From Methanoculleus sp036677455 (GTDB lineage Archaea; Halobacteriota; Methanomicrobia; Methanomicrobiales; Methanoculleaceae), in contig NZ_JAVBWL010000007.1 in NCBI RefSeq assembly GCF_036677455.1, positions 1 through 64,000 on the forward strand: 64,000 bases of DNA, given 5' to 3'. Shown here piece by piece: positions 53,270 through 61,296 of the stretch (position 1 is its first letter; each line of letters begins with the position of its first letter). The notes beneath the pieces were generated by a model that was given only the letters and a program-made list of their open reading frames with translations, ran no database searches and was not told the origin of the DNA. The translations under genes and the position numbers were made by a program.

Positions 53270-53349
53270 TTCCATCGCTCAATGGTGCCCGGAACCTCGA
53301 ACGATCGTGTGAGCGAAGATAGATAAGAGCACCCGGAGAAGATATACCG

Positions 53350-54807
53350 ATGGACAGGATCGAGCGGTTCTCGACCATCGCACCCGATATCGGCAATATC
53401 TTCCGGTATATGAGCGTCGCCACAGCGGCGCCGCTTCTCGTGGCGGCGATCTACCGGGAGTGGGAGATGATCCTGCCCATGCTCTCCGTCCCGGTCACCC
53501 TCCTCCTTTTAGGGACACTCCTCGTCCGGGTACCCCGGGACGAGCGAGAGGCGCCTCTCTCCGCCGCCCTCATGGCCGTCGCCCTGATCTGGCTCGTCAT
53601 CGCCCTGGTGAGTGCCCTGCCGTTCAGCCTCGGGCTCGGTGTCCCGTACCTCGACGCCGTCTTTGAGGCGATGTCGGGATGGACCGATACGGGTCTGACG
53701 ATGATGCGGTCGGTTGAAGACCTGCCCCGGACGCTCCTCTTCTGGCGGTCGCTGATGCAGTGGCTCGGCGGCCTCGGCATCGTCGCCTTCACCATCGCGA
53801 TGGCTTCAAGGACCGGGCTGACCCAGTTCCGCCTCTACCGTTCGGAAGGACGTTCGGAGGCGTTGATGCCGAGCGTCGTCGCAACGGGCATGGAGATGTG
53901 GAAGATCTACCTGGTGCTGACCGTCGCCTCGATCGGGCTCGTCCTTCTCTCGGGGGTACCCCCCTGGGACGCGGTGAACATCGCCCTCGTCGCGATCTCC
54001 ACCGGGGGGTTCTCCCTCCACACGGAGGGGATCCCCTTCTACAACAACCCGTTCCTCGAGGTCCTCATCGTCCCGATCATGATCGCCGGCGCCCTGCCGT
54101 TCAAGCTCTACTACATCCTCTACCGCCAGAACGGCGTGCGCTTCTTCGACGACCAGCAGGCACGACTCCTCTTCATGCTCATCGCGCTCGGGATCGTCGT
54201 GATAACCTGGGATCTCGTCACGCTCAACGCAACCGATATCCCTACCGCCATCCGTCATGCGCTCTTCATGTCGGCCGCGGCGGTCACCACCACCGGATTC
54301 CAGGTCACCTCCCCGAACGAATGGGCGAGCGTGACGGTCCTCTTCCTCTCGATGCTGATGGTCATCGGCGGGGCGTCGGGGAGCACCGCCGGCGGCATCA
54401 AACTCTCCCGGGTCGTCCTCGCTTTTCAGAGCCTGCTCTGGTGGTTCCGGCGGATGTTCGTCTCCGGGAATGTCCTTGTCCCCTTCAAGTACGACGGCAG
54501 GGTGATCCCGAAGAACGTCGCCGACCTCGAGGTCTCCCGGAACATGCTGATCATCATGCTCTACTTCCTCTCGATCTTCGTCGCCACAGTGCTTGTGATG
54601 CACCTGCAGCCGACGGCATTCGACTCAAGCAACGTGATCTTCGAGGTCGTCTCCGCGATGTGCAACAGCGGCATCTCCACCGGGTTCGTCTCACCCGATA
54701 TGACCTGGCCGGGGAAGATCCTCTTTATCCTGCTCATGTGGATAGGGCGTCTTGAGGTCATACCGGTGATCATGTTCGTAATGGGGTTCTTTAAGCGGTT
54801 CGACTGA
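53350..54807 (+). CDS. trkH: TrkH/KtrB-type potassium transporter
   Basis: The 485-residue integral membrane protein is composed of four membrane-pore-membrane units. Selectivity-filter glycines are in GWTDTGLT, ISTGGFSLH, VTTTGFQV and GISTGFV. It imports potassium and normally needs a cytosolic TrkA/KtrA NAD-binding subunit, not seen here. It is probably a separate transcript, ending in front of a convergent gene. Confidence 0.95.
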   Translation: MDRIERFSTIAPDIGNIFRYMSVATAAPLLVAAIYREWEMILPMLSVPVTLLLLGTLLVRVPRDEREAPLSAALMAVALIWLVIALVSALPFSLGLGVPYLDAVFEAMSGWTDTGLTMMRSVEDLPRTLLFWRSLMQWLGGLGIVAFTIAMASRTGLTQFRLYRSEGRSEALMPSVVATGMEMWKIYLVLTVASIGLVLLSGVPPWDAVNIALVAISTGGFSLHTEGIPFYNNPFLEVLIVPIMIAGALPFKLYYILYRQNGVRFFDDQQARLLFMLIALGIVVITWDLVTLNATDIPTAIRHALFMSAAAVTTTGFQVTSPNEWASVTVLFLSMLMVIGGASGSTAGGIKLSRVVLAFQSLLWWFRRMFVSGNVLVPFKYDGRVIPKNVADLEVSRNMLIIMLYFLSIFVATVLVMHLQPTAFDSSNVIFEVVSAMCNSGISTGFVSPDMTWPGKILFILLMWIGRLEVIPVIMFVMGFFKRFD

Positions 54808-54824
54808 ACATAAAAAGAGGGGGG

Positions 54825-55448
54825 TCACTCCGGCCGGTCATGGGCGTAGAGGTCGTCCACCTTCGCCCGGTCCCCGCCGTTCGCCACAAGGAGGTCCATG
54901 TAAGCGTAGACCTCGGGGGCATCCTCCTCCAGGAGCGCCGGGGAGACATGGTAGAGCATGAAGGCCTCGGCAAAGACCGCCGCCTTCCACTCCTCACCAG
55001 GGGGTGCGCTGACCCGGGAGAGGTACGACCCCGAGTTGATCTCCAGTGTCTCAAAGACCGTGCTCTCCTCAAACCCCATGGTGCGGTAGACCCGATACCC
55101 GACCTGCTGGACAAAGACCTCGTCGGCCCGCGCCGGGTCCCTGTCCGAGCGGATGTAGATGGCGTTCTCGTCGGAGACGTAACGACCGCTTATGCCGATT
55201 CCGGATGCATCATGCTGCTTGAAGAATGCATTCTTGCTGTCGATGTAAACGGTGAGATCCTCCATAAACTCGTTTCTTATTTTGGTGCTCTGCTGGAACA
55301 CCAGGGCCTCTGCAAGTGCCGCCTCGGCGCCGCTCCCATCACGATTCTCCAGGCGGAAGCCGGTGACCGGGCTCACAGAGAAGACCGAACAGACGACGGA
55401 GATAAGAATAACCGCCGCAACCAACCGTGATCGAAACCGTGGATCCAT
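54825..55448 (-). CDS. Secreted protein resembling an inactive zincin
   Basis: The 207-residue protein has an N-terminal signal peptide (RLVAAVILISVVCSVFSVSPVTG). The mature part looks like a small metalloprotease domain: a helix VFVQQVGYRVYR where an active enzyme would have HExGH, and a later VFAEAFMLYHVSPALLEEDAPEVYAYMD, reminiscent of the third-ligand helix and substrate region of ATLF-type zincins. The His, Glu and His ligands read Gln114, Gln115 and Tyr118. The family assignment is my inference from this pattern; otherwise it is a hypothetical exported protein. It is divergent from the NifH-like gene. Confidence 0.7.
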   Translation of the reverse strand: MDPRFRSRLVAAVILISVVCSVFSVSPVTGFRLENRDGSGAEAALAEALVFQQSTKIRNEFMEDLTVYIDSKNAFFKQHDASGIGISGRYVSDENAIYIRSDRDPARADEVFVQQVGYRVYRTMGFEESTVFETLEINSGSYLSRVSAPPGEEWKAAVFAEAFMLYHVSPALLEEDAPEVYAYMDLLVANGGDRAKVDDLYAHDRPE

Positions 55449-55676
55449 CGCTATGCCTCTTGCTTAACCATGTGTTTCTAGTTCATTATTATATACTTTT
55501 CTAAAAATAAAAAATGCATTATAACAGTCATATTATTCAAATGATGCAATATTTTGGGATTTTTCGTCACCAGGCAATTTCTGAGACTGTTATGGCATAC
55601 TAGTAAATAGTATATAATTGGGCATTGCGAACTCCATCCGACACCTAATTACCCATGCGAGCGCATAATAGGAATA
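55449..55676. promoter_or_regulatory. AT-rich divergent promoter region with inverted repeat
   Basis: The 228-nt spacer is strikingly AT-rich. AGTATATAAT (55609-55618) is a good plus-strand TATA box for the NifH-like gene, with a leader of about 35 nt. ATATACTTTTC-type blocks near 55490-55503 can serve the minus-strand gene. ATAACAGTC (55521-55529) and GACTGTTAT (55585-55593) are exact reverse complements and could be operator half-sites. I do not see the GGAA-N6-TTCC operator of the methanogen nitrogen regulator NrpR. Confidence 0.55.
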
Positions 55677-56495
55677 ATGAAGCAGATCGCCCTCTACGGG
55701 AAAGGGGGAATCGGGAAATCCACGACGGCAGCAAACCTATCGGCAGCGCTCGCGGGAGAGGGGCTTGATATCCTGCAGATCGGGTGCGATCCGAAGCACG
55801 ACAGCACCCGTATGCTGATGCACGGGACCTGGATCCCGACGGTCCTCGATCTTATCCGGGAGCGCGGGGACGCAAACATCACCGTCGACGATGTAGTCTA
55901 CCAGGGCTTCCGGGGGGTGCGGTGCGTGGAGGCAGGCGGGCCCGAGCCGGGGATTGGGTGCGCGGGCCGGGGGATCATCGCAACGTTCCAGCTCCTCGAA
56001 CGTCTGGACGCCCTCAAAGGCGACGTCATCGTCTACGACGTCCTCGGAGACGTCGTCTGCGGCGGGTTCGCGATGCCGATGCGGGAGGGATACGCGCAGG
56101 AGATCTACCTGGTCACCTCCGGCGAACTGATGTCCATCTACGCGGCAAATAACATCGCGAAGGCCATCGCGCGCCTCTCGCACCGGGTGCGGAGCAAGTG
56201 CACGCTCGGCGGTGTGATCTGCAACGCAAAGAACATCGACGGCGAGCGGGACCTGGTGGAGGAGTTCGCCCGCCGGATCAACTCCCGGCTCATCGCCTAC
56301 ATCCCCCGCGACCGGGTGGTGCAGGTTGCGGAATTGAACCGGCAGACGGTCGTCGAATACGCCCCCGACTCGGACCAGGCAGCGGTCTACCGGGAACTCG
56401 CCCGCACGATCCGCGACAACCAGACGACGAGTATCCCCACCCCTCTCGAGATGGATGAGCTCGAATCCTTCGCCCTTGAATTCGTCCAGGTTTGA
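55677..56495 (+). CDS. NifH-like nitrogenase-family reductase
   Basis: The 272-residue homodimeric iron protein has P-loop YGKGGIGKST (residues 7-16), cluster cysteines C95 in GIGCAGRG and C128 in DVLGDVVCGGFAMP, and Arg98 at the NifH ADP-ribosylation position. It would pass electrons from a [4Fe-4S] cluster to a component-1 partner with ATP hydrolysis. The switch region is closer to true NifH than the CfbC sequences I recall. The next gene, a NifD-like protein, overlaps its 3' end by 41 nt. No other nif gene (B, E, N, V) is here, so nitrogen fixation is unlikely. Assignment as CfbC for coenzyme F430 is the main alternative. Confidence 0.88.
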   Translation: MKQIALYGKGGIGKSTTAANLSAALAGEGLDILQIGCDPKHDSTRMLMHGTWIPTVLDLIRERGDANITVDDVVYQGFRGVRCVEAGGPEPGIGCAGRGIIATFQLLERLDALKGDVIVYDVLGDVVCGGFAMPMREGYAQEIYLVTSGELMSIYAANNIAKAIARLSHRVRSKCTLGGVICNAKNIDGERDLVEEFARRINSRLIAYIPRDRVVQVAELNRQTVVEYAPDSDQAAVYRELARTIRDNQTTSIPTPLEMDELESFALEFVQV

Positions 56496-57528
56496 GGGGT
56501 GCACCCTGACCGGAGCGCTCTCGGTGGCGACAGAGGTACGGGACGCAGTCTGCATCATCCACGGCCCTTCGGGATGCACGCACCACAACTTCTCCCTCCT
56601 CCACGCTACCCTGCTCTCGAACGACCGGCTCGAACTCCCCCGCCTCCTCTCCACCCGCCTGACGGAGAACGACATCATCTTCGGGGGGGAGGATGCGCTG
56701 GAGGCGACCATAACCCGGGCACTCTCGGTCTCCCCTGCCCCCGCTTCCGTCTTCGTCCTCTCGACCTGCATCGTCGATACAATCGGGGACGACACCGCGG
56801 GGGTCTGTGCAAAACCGCGAGGCGTCCCGGTGGTCGCCGTGCCGACCGCGGGGTTTCTCGGCGGGGTCTTTGAGACCGGCGTCAGAAACGCCCTTTCCGC
56901 CGTCGCCGCGCTCGCCCTGCCCACGGCAGAGACGACCCTCACAGCGAACCTGGTCGGCGAGAAGAACCTGGAGTACGGCGTCGATGAGAACGCGGCCGAG
57001 ATCGCACGCCTTCTCTCCCGGCTCGGCATCGGGGTCAACCTCCGGTTTGTCCGGGGGATCACGACCCGGGATGTGGAACGCCTCGGCTCGGCTGCCGTTA
57101 ACATCCTCCGGGAGCCGACGTTGCGGCCGGTCGGCGACGACCTCAAACGACGGTTGGGCACGCCTTACATCGACTCGTTCCCGGCCGGCCTTGCCGGGAC
57201 GCGCCGGTTCATCGAGGAGGCGGGCCGGATCTGCGGCGTCGATCCTTCGGGTGCGGTCGAGGAGGAGCGTGCCTACCAGGGAGAGATGCTTGGGCAGTTC
57301 TCCGACGTCGCGGGCAGCAGGATATGCTTCAAGTCCCCCCACCCCATGCTCGAGGCTGATCCGGGTGCAGAGGCCGTCTGCGCCGAGTGCGTCGAAGCCC
57401 TCGATCTTGCCGTCGATCCGGACGGAGTGGTCATACCATTTCCCTACCCGGCGCCGGTGGGGACCGCCGGCCTGGGAAGGATGCTCCACCGGTGGAGGGT
57501 GCTGATCCGGGGGAAGAGGCGGGGGTGA
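56455..57528 (+). CDS. Short NifD-like nitrogenase component-1 protein
   Basis: The 357-residue protein belongs to the nitrogenase component-1 superfamily. Three cysteines sit in P-cluster-ligand contexts: C16 in EGCTLTGAL, C41 in HGPSGC and C105 in LSTCIVDTIGDD; ENDIIFGGEDALEATI follows the second. It is much shorter than NifD (about 480-490). No clear cofactor Cys/His pair is identified. The CfbD signature I recall (HGPHGCCF and an HPRP start) is absent. The start at ATG 56455 lies in the NifH-like gene, implying coupled synthesis. It probably pairs with the NifK-like protein at 60055-61221; substrate unknown. Confidence 0.85.
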   Translation: MSSNPSPLNSSRFEGCTLTGALSVATEVRDAVCIIHGPSGCTHHNFSLLHATLLSNDRLELPRLLSTRLTENDIIFGGEDALEATITRALSVSPAPASVFVLSTCIVDTIGDDTAGVCAKPRGVPVVAVPTAGFLGGVFETGVRNALSAVAALALPTAETTLTANLVGEKNLEYGVDENAAEIARLLSRLGIGVNLRFVRGITTRDVERLGSAAVNILREPTLRPVGDDLKRRLGTPYIDSFPAGLAGTRRFIEEAGRICGVDPSGAVEEERAYQGEMLGQFSDVAGSRICFKSPHPMLEADPGAEAVCAECVEALDLAVDPDGVVIPFPYPAPVGTAGLGRMLHRWRVLIRGKRRG

Positions 57529-57627
57529 TAAACCGTATACACCAACCTCGACACCCGGCCAGCAGCCCCCACAACGCCATTTAAATACCTGGCCCACAGA
57601 GAACCTCATCAAGGAGAGTGCTAGAGT

Positions 57628-58101
57628 ATGTTCAAACGCATCCTATTCCCAACGGACTTTTCAAAACCATCCATGAAGGCGCTGGACTACATCCCCACCC
57701 TGAAGGAAGCGGGAACCCAGGAGGTGGTCCTCGTCCACGTTCTCGATCCAAGGGAGATCACGCTGATCGCCTCGGGAGGGCAGGGGTTCCTCGGAACCGT
57801 GCCCGACCGGGAGAGCGAGGCCCAGCGGCGACAGCGGGAAGAGATCCAGCACCACATCATCGACGTCCGCCGGAGACTCGAGAAGCAGGGCATGCAGGTG
57901 ACCGTCAGTACGCCCGTCGGCACGCCGGGAGCGGCGATCGTGGCCGAGGCGGACGCAACGGGGGTCTCACTCATCGTCATCGGTTCGCACGGCAGCTCGA
58001 ACATCCGCGACCGCCTCCTCGGGACGGTCTCAGAGTACGTGATCAAGAACGCCCGCCAGCCAGTCCTGGTCATCAAGCGGGACACGGTCGTCGAAAAGTA
58101 G
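57628..58101 (+). CDS. Universal stress protein (UspA family)
   Basis: The 157-residue protein has the USP fold with start FKRILFPTDFS and the ATP-binding pattern G-x2-G-x9-G-S/T as GSHGSSNIRDRLLGT, followed by VLVIKR. It is likely an ATP-binding stress protein; the role is not defined. ATTTAAATACC near 57580-57590 is the likely TATA box and AAGGAGAG the ribosome site. It is located between the two nitrogenase-like component-1 genes. Confidence 0.93.
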   Translation: MFKRILFPTDFSKPSMKALDYIPTLKEAGTQEVVLVHVLDPREITLIASGGQGFLGTVPDRESEAQRRQREEIQHHIIDVRRRLEKQGMQVTVSTPVGTPGAAIVAEADATGVSLIVIGSHGSSNIRDRLLGTVSEYVIKNARQPVLVIKRDTVVEK

Positions 58102-58137
58102 AACTCGCCTCTTCCCCGACAGACCGGAATATCCCTT

Positions 58138-58722
58138 TTATTTTTCCTGTCGGCTCTCCAGCAAGGCCCGGATCGCCCGCAACTCTTCCACGACCGCATC
58201 GGTCGTCGGCACCTCTTCCGGCGCACCCTCGACCGCAACCGGAGCGGTCCTCCGCACGAAGTTCATGATCTTCTCCTGGAGGTCCTTCGGGTCCTCGATC
58301 CCATTGAGGATGATCTCCGCCTGAGCCTGGGCAGAGTAACCCGCGGTCTGCACCCGGACCGCCGAGAAGGAGAAGAACCGCATCAGGGGACCCTGGATGA
58401 TATCGACGTTCGTGATCCGGTTGTAGGGGACGATCCCCGTCTGCCGGAACCAGACCCCCCGCTGCCAGGTGATCTCGGTGACGGTGAGCCGGTAAACGAT
58501 GCTCTCGTAGTAGAGGGGTATCCAGTAGGCGACGAAGGCGATGATGGCAAGGGTCGGCAGTGCAATGGCAAGAGCAACCGCTGCCGGGCTGAAGACGACG
58601 ACGGGGATGAACCAGGGCAGGACGAAGAGGACGACAGCCAGAACCAGAGAAGCGTAGAGATACGACCGGAACCGCAGCACCGGTTTGAACGCCTCTCCTA
58701 TACGGAGCGGGATGAGGGGCAT
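58138..58722 (-). CDS. Membrane protein with bacterial PH domain (YdbT/bPH2-like)
   Basis: The 194-residue protein has two adjacent hydrophobic helices (about 24-65) followed by a bPH2 domain with VYRLTVTEITWQRGVWFRQTGIVPYNRITNVDIIQGPLMRFF, the family hallmark. Family members bind membranes or partners and their functions are mostly unknown. It is read from the minus strand, 15 nt after the acetyltransferase gene, so the two may be one transcript. Confidence 0.87.
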   Translation of the reverse strand: MPLIPLRIGEAFKPVLRFRSYLYASLVLAVVLFVLPWFIPVVVFSPAAVALAIALPTLAIIAFVAYWIPLYYESIVYRLTVTEITWQRGVWFRQTGIVPYNRITNVDIIQGPLMRFFSFSAVRVQTAGYSAQAQAEIILNGIEDPKDLQEKIMNFVRRTAPVAVEGAPEEVPTTDAVVEELRAIRALLESRQEK

Positions 58723-58737
58723 GATATCACACTAATA

Positions 58738-59223
58738 TCAGCCCGAATAGATTAAGCCTTCTCGACCGGAGAGGTCCCTCCGGAGGATGAGGCGATCGGT
58801 CCCCTCGCCGAAGTAGGACGGGCAGAAATCCGCCTCACGGAACCCATGCTTCTCATAGAGCGCGCGGGCGGCGTGGTTCTCCGGCGCAACCGAGAGGTAG
58901 ATCTCCGCCGCCCCACGCTCCCGGAGGCGGTCGGTGACCTCAGCGATGAGGCGCTCCCCGAACCCCCGGCGCCGGTGCTCTCCCGAGACTACCAGCCGGA
59001 TGACCCACCCGGACTCCTGCCGGTGCTGCACGAGGGCCCCGATGGTGTAGCCGACGATCCTCCCAGCGCACTCCGCGACCAGGAACGTATCGGTGAAGAG
59101 GACGCCGGCCTGCCGGATGAAGACCTCCGGCTTGCAGCCTCCCGGGCTGTTCTCCCGCTCGATGGTGCAGACTGCAGGATAGTCTTCGCCGCAGTATCCC
59201 CTGACGATCAGGTCCATACCCAT
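58738..59223 (-). CDS. GNAT-family N-acetyltransferase (RimI-like)
   Basis: The 161-residue acetyltransferase has acetyl-CoA motif A in VIRLVVSGEHRRRGFGERLIAEV and motif B NHAARALYEKHGFRE. It resembles RimI/ArdI-type N-terminal acetyltransferases. The N-terminus MGMDLIVRGYCGEDYPAVCTIERE is typical. Substrate unknown. It precedes the PH-domain gene on the minus strand. Confidence 0.88.
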   Translation of the reverse strand: MGMDLIVRGYCGEDYPAVCTIERENSPGGCKPEVFIRQAGVLFTDTFLVAECAGRIVGYTIGALVQHRQESGWVIRLVVSGEHRRRGFGERLIAEVTDRLRERGAAEIYLSVAPENHAARALYEKHGFREADFCPSYFGEGTDRLILRRDLSGREGLIYSG

Positions 59224-59296
59224 CTATTCGTCACGATGCGTAAAAAAAGAGGCGACAGCCCCGGGTTCTCATGTGCCGGAGCATACCGGGAGAGGT

Positions 59297-59497
59297 TTAC
59301 TTCTTGCCTGCCAGCATATCGCGCGCCATCTTGTAGGTCTCGATCTTATATTGCATAATCTCGATCCGCTGCTGTTTCATCTTGATCTTGGCCTCGATCA
59401 TCCGGATCGTCAGTTGCCGCATCTGGTCCTCGTCAAGATGCTCGTACATCTTCTCAAGGAGCATACCGTGGTGGGCGGGTCCGCCATAATGTGTCAT
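59297..59497 (-). CDS. Small helical protein, unknown function
   Basis: The 66-residue protein has a His/Gly-rich N-terminus (MTHYGGPAHHGM), then a long charged helix with heptad-like Met/Ile/Leu spacing (EDQMRQLTIRMIEAKIKMKQ), likely a coiled coil. No family is recognised. It lies between the acetyltransferase and tautomerase-like genes on the same strand. Confidence 0.65.
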   Translation of the reverse strand: MTHYGGPAHHGMLLEKMYEHLDEDQMRQLTIRMIEAKIKMKQQRIEIMQYKIETYKMARDMLAGKK

Positions 59498-59594
59498 ACC
59501 ATAACCCCCTCTATCGGTCTGTCATGGAGACAGGCCGGCCCCCCATGCTCACCGGGGTCATAAAAATCTTATGGTAAGCACGGTTACCCTGCGC

Positions 59595-59963
59595 TCAACG
59601 GGGGGTCATGAATGCTCCGCCGTGTTCGGCCCAGTTCTCGGCGGGTGGTTCGTAGAGGACGATACAGACGTCATCGGGGTGGACCCCCGCATCACATACG
59701 AGGTGCTCCACGATCGCCCGGTAGAGCGCTTCCTTTCTCTCGACGCTCCTCCCCGGCATAAGGGATATCTCGATCAGGACCGCGTCGGCGGACCGGCCGG
59801 GAGGCATGGGAAAGTTCTCCTCTTTTCGCTCGCAGAGCCGGATCCAGAGGGCGGCCTCCGGGGTCTGGAGCGCGTCCACGAAAGCCTCACGGAGGCTTTC
59901 GATGAGCGATTGCCGGTAAGCGACGGACTTCCCGGTACGGATCTCGATCTTGACAAGCGGCAT
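59595..59963 (-). CDS. Tautomerase-superfamily protein
   Basis: The 122-residue protein begins MPLVKIEIRTGKSVAYRQSLIES, with the catalytic-type Pro immediately after Met. It looks like a fused pair of 4-oxalocrotonate-tautomerase-like beta-alpha-beta units (second unit around VLIEISLMPGRSVERKEALYRAIVE). Members promote keto-enol proton transfer; the substrate is unknown. It lies 91 nt downstream of the NifK-like gene on the same strand, so cotranscription is possible. Confidence 0.82.
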   Translation of the reverse strand: MPLVKIEIRTGKSVAYRQSLIESLREAFVDALQTPEAALWIRLCERKEENFPMPPGRSADAVLIEISLMPGRSVERKEALYRAIVEHLVCDAGVHPDDVCIVLYEPPAENWAEHGGAFMTPR

Positions 59964-60054
59964 TGTGGCTAACTCCCACGGCAGCCGGAGATCCGGGCGA
60001 ATCCCCGGATCCCCGGTATGAGTGCTCTGTCACCGGGAGTAATAACGCTTCGCT

Positions 60055-61221
60055 TCAGGAGAGGTCTACGCTCTCGCTCTCCGGGCGCCGATTCCGGTTG
60101 ATGCAGGCGTTGAGCACCTCGTCCATCAACCAGAGCGCCCCTTCGATCCCGACCAGGGTGCGGGAGGAGAGGAGAACCCTGCCCCGGAGCGGCGATGTCA
60201 GCCCGACGAAGGCGGCGCGGGGATCGATCGCACGCTCATAGGAGGAGCCGAGGATCAGGTCCGGCTCGGTGTTCCGGATCCTGTCCCGGACGACCGAGAG
60301 GTCGGTCGTCTGCACGAGAGCGCCGCTCCCTGCACCGGAGTCGTTCCGGGCCGCGATACAGGCGATATCGGCGCCGAGATACCGGTCGAGGAGGTCTGCG
60401 GCAAACGCGGCATACGAACCCCAGGCAGCGATCGCCACCCGGGGCGGGTCGAACCTGCGGAGGTACTTCTCGCAGGCCCTCGTGATCCGGGCGTCGGTCC
60501 ACGCGATCTCCTCTGCGATCGGCCGGGCATCGACCCCATCGACCTCTGCGGCAAGCGCCTGAAACGTCTCCCCGATGGCGTCGAGTCCAAGGAGCGAGCC
60601 GCACGCCATCCCGACGCCGCTTGCAAGGTCCGGGTTCGTGCCGACAGTGAAGGGTGCCGCACGATGGACCGCATCGTAGCGGTCGAGGCAGAACGTGGCG
60701 GCGACCGGCGCCCCGGCGAGGTTGAGCAGCCGCCGTGCCTCGATGGCGTTCCCCCGGCAGAAGGGGTCGGTGCGGCAGATGCCGTCGATGTTGACGCCGG
60801 CGGCATCGGGGTCCACCTCCGGCGCGATCACGGCGAGCGCCCGACAGTAGCCGGCCTCGAAGTCACCAAGGAACCCCGGGCTGTCGACGATGAGGACCTG
60901 CCCGTCGCTTGCCAGAGCGCCGATATCCTCGCCCATGATAGCGGGCACGCAGGTGTTGACCACGGCTATCCGGGGGTAGCGGTCCTCGAGTTCCCGGATC
61001 ACCTCCGCGAGGCGCGACTCCGTCCCGAAGATGATCTCGTTCTCGACGAGGAACGTCCCGTGAATGGGGACCCCGACGAGAGACGCAGGGTAGAAGTAGC
61101 AGCCGCTCGAACCGTGGACGACGACGGCGAGGTCTTCGAACCCCGAAAGACAGGCAACCGCCCCGGTCATCGCACAGGGCCAGAGGGGGTTTTCGCACGG
61201 CGTATGCTGGTCGTTTTGCAT
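60055..61221 (-). CDS. NifK/NifE-like nitrogenase component-1 protein
   Basis: The 388-residue protein of the nitrogenase component-1 superfamily has three cysteines in P-cluster-like contexts: C16 in PLWPCAMTGAV, C41 in VHGSSGC and C91 in NTCVPAIMGEDI. VENEIIFGTESRLAEVI aligns with the equivalent segment of the protein encoded at 56455-57528. SPGFLGDFEAGY and DLILGSSYERAI recall NifK and NifE. It is shorter than NifK (about 520). C9 and other cysteines are extra. It is likely the partner of the NifH/NifD-like pair, forming a heteromeric catalytic unit; this pairing is inference. It has its own promoter and is opposite in strand. Confidence 0.83.
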   Translation of the reverse strand: MQNDQHTPCENPLWPCAMTGAVACLSGFEDLAVVVHGSSGCYFYPASLVGVPIHGTFLVENEIIFGTESRLAEVIRELEDRYPRIAVVNTCVPAIMGEDIGALASDGQVLIVDSPGFLGDFEAGYCRALAVIAPEVDPDAAGVNIDGICRTDPFCRGNAIEARRLLNLAGAPVAATFCLDRYDAVHRAAPFTVGTNPDLASGVGMACGSLLGLDAIGETFQALAAEVDGVDARPIAEEIAWTDARITRACEKYLRRFDPPRVAIAAWGSYAAFAADLLDRYLGADIACIAARNDSGAGSGALVQTTDLSVVRDRIRNTEPDLILGSSYERAIDPRAAFVGLTSPLRGRVLLSSRTLVGIEGALWLMDEVLNACINRNRRPESESVDLS

Positions 61222-61248
61222 CGGTCTAGAAGGTTTTGGCGGTGCGGG

Positions 61249-61258
61249 AATATAAAAG
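61249..61258 (-). promoter_or_regulatory. TATA box of the NifK-like gene
   Basis: The minus strand reads CTTTTATATTC, 28-37 nt before the start codon at 61221. It separates this gene from the upstream leu operon and predicts a nearly leaderless mRNA. Confidence 0.6.
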
Positions 61259-61296
61259 ACAGTCTTCCGAAAAAGACCGGAAGGAGGGCTACCGCC

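Noticed and set aside
55677..57528. Assignment of the NifH/NifD-like pair as true nitrogenase
   Set aside because: The component-1 proteins are far too short, the cofactor ligands are not recognised and no nifB, E, N or V genes are nearby.
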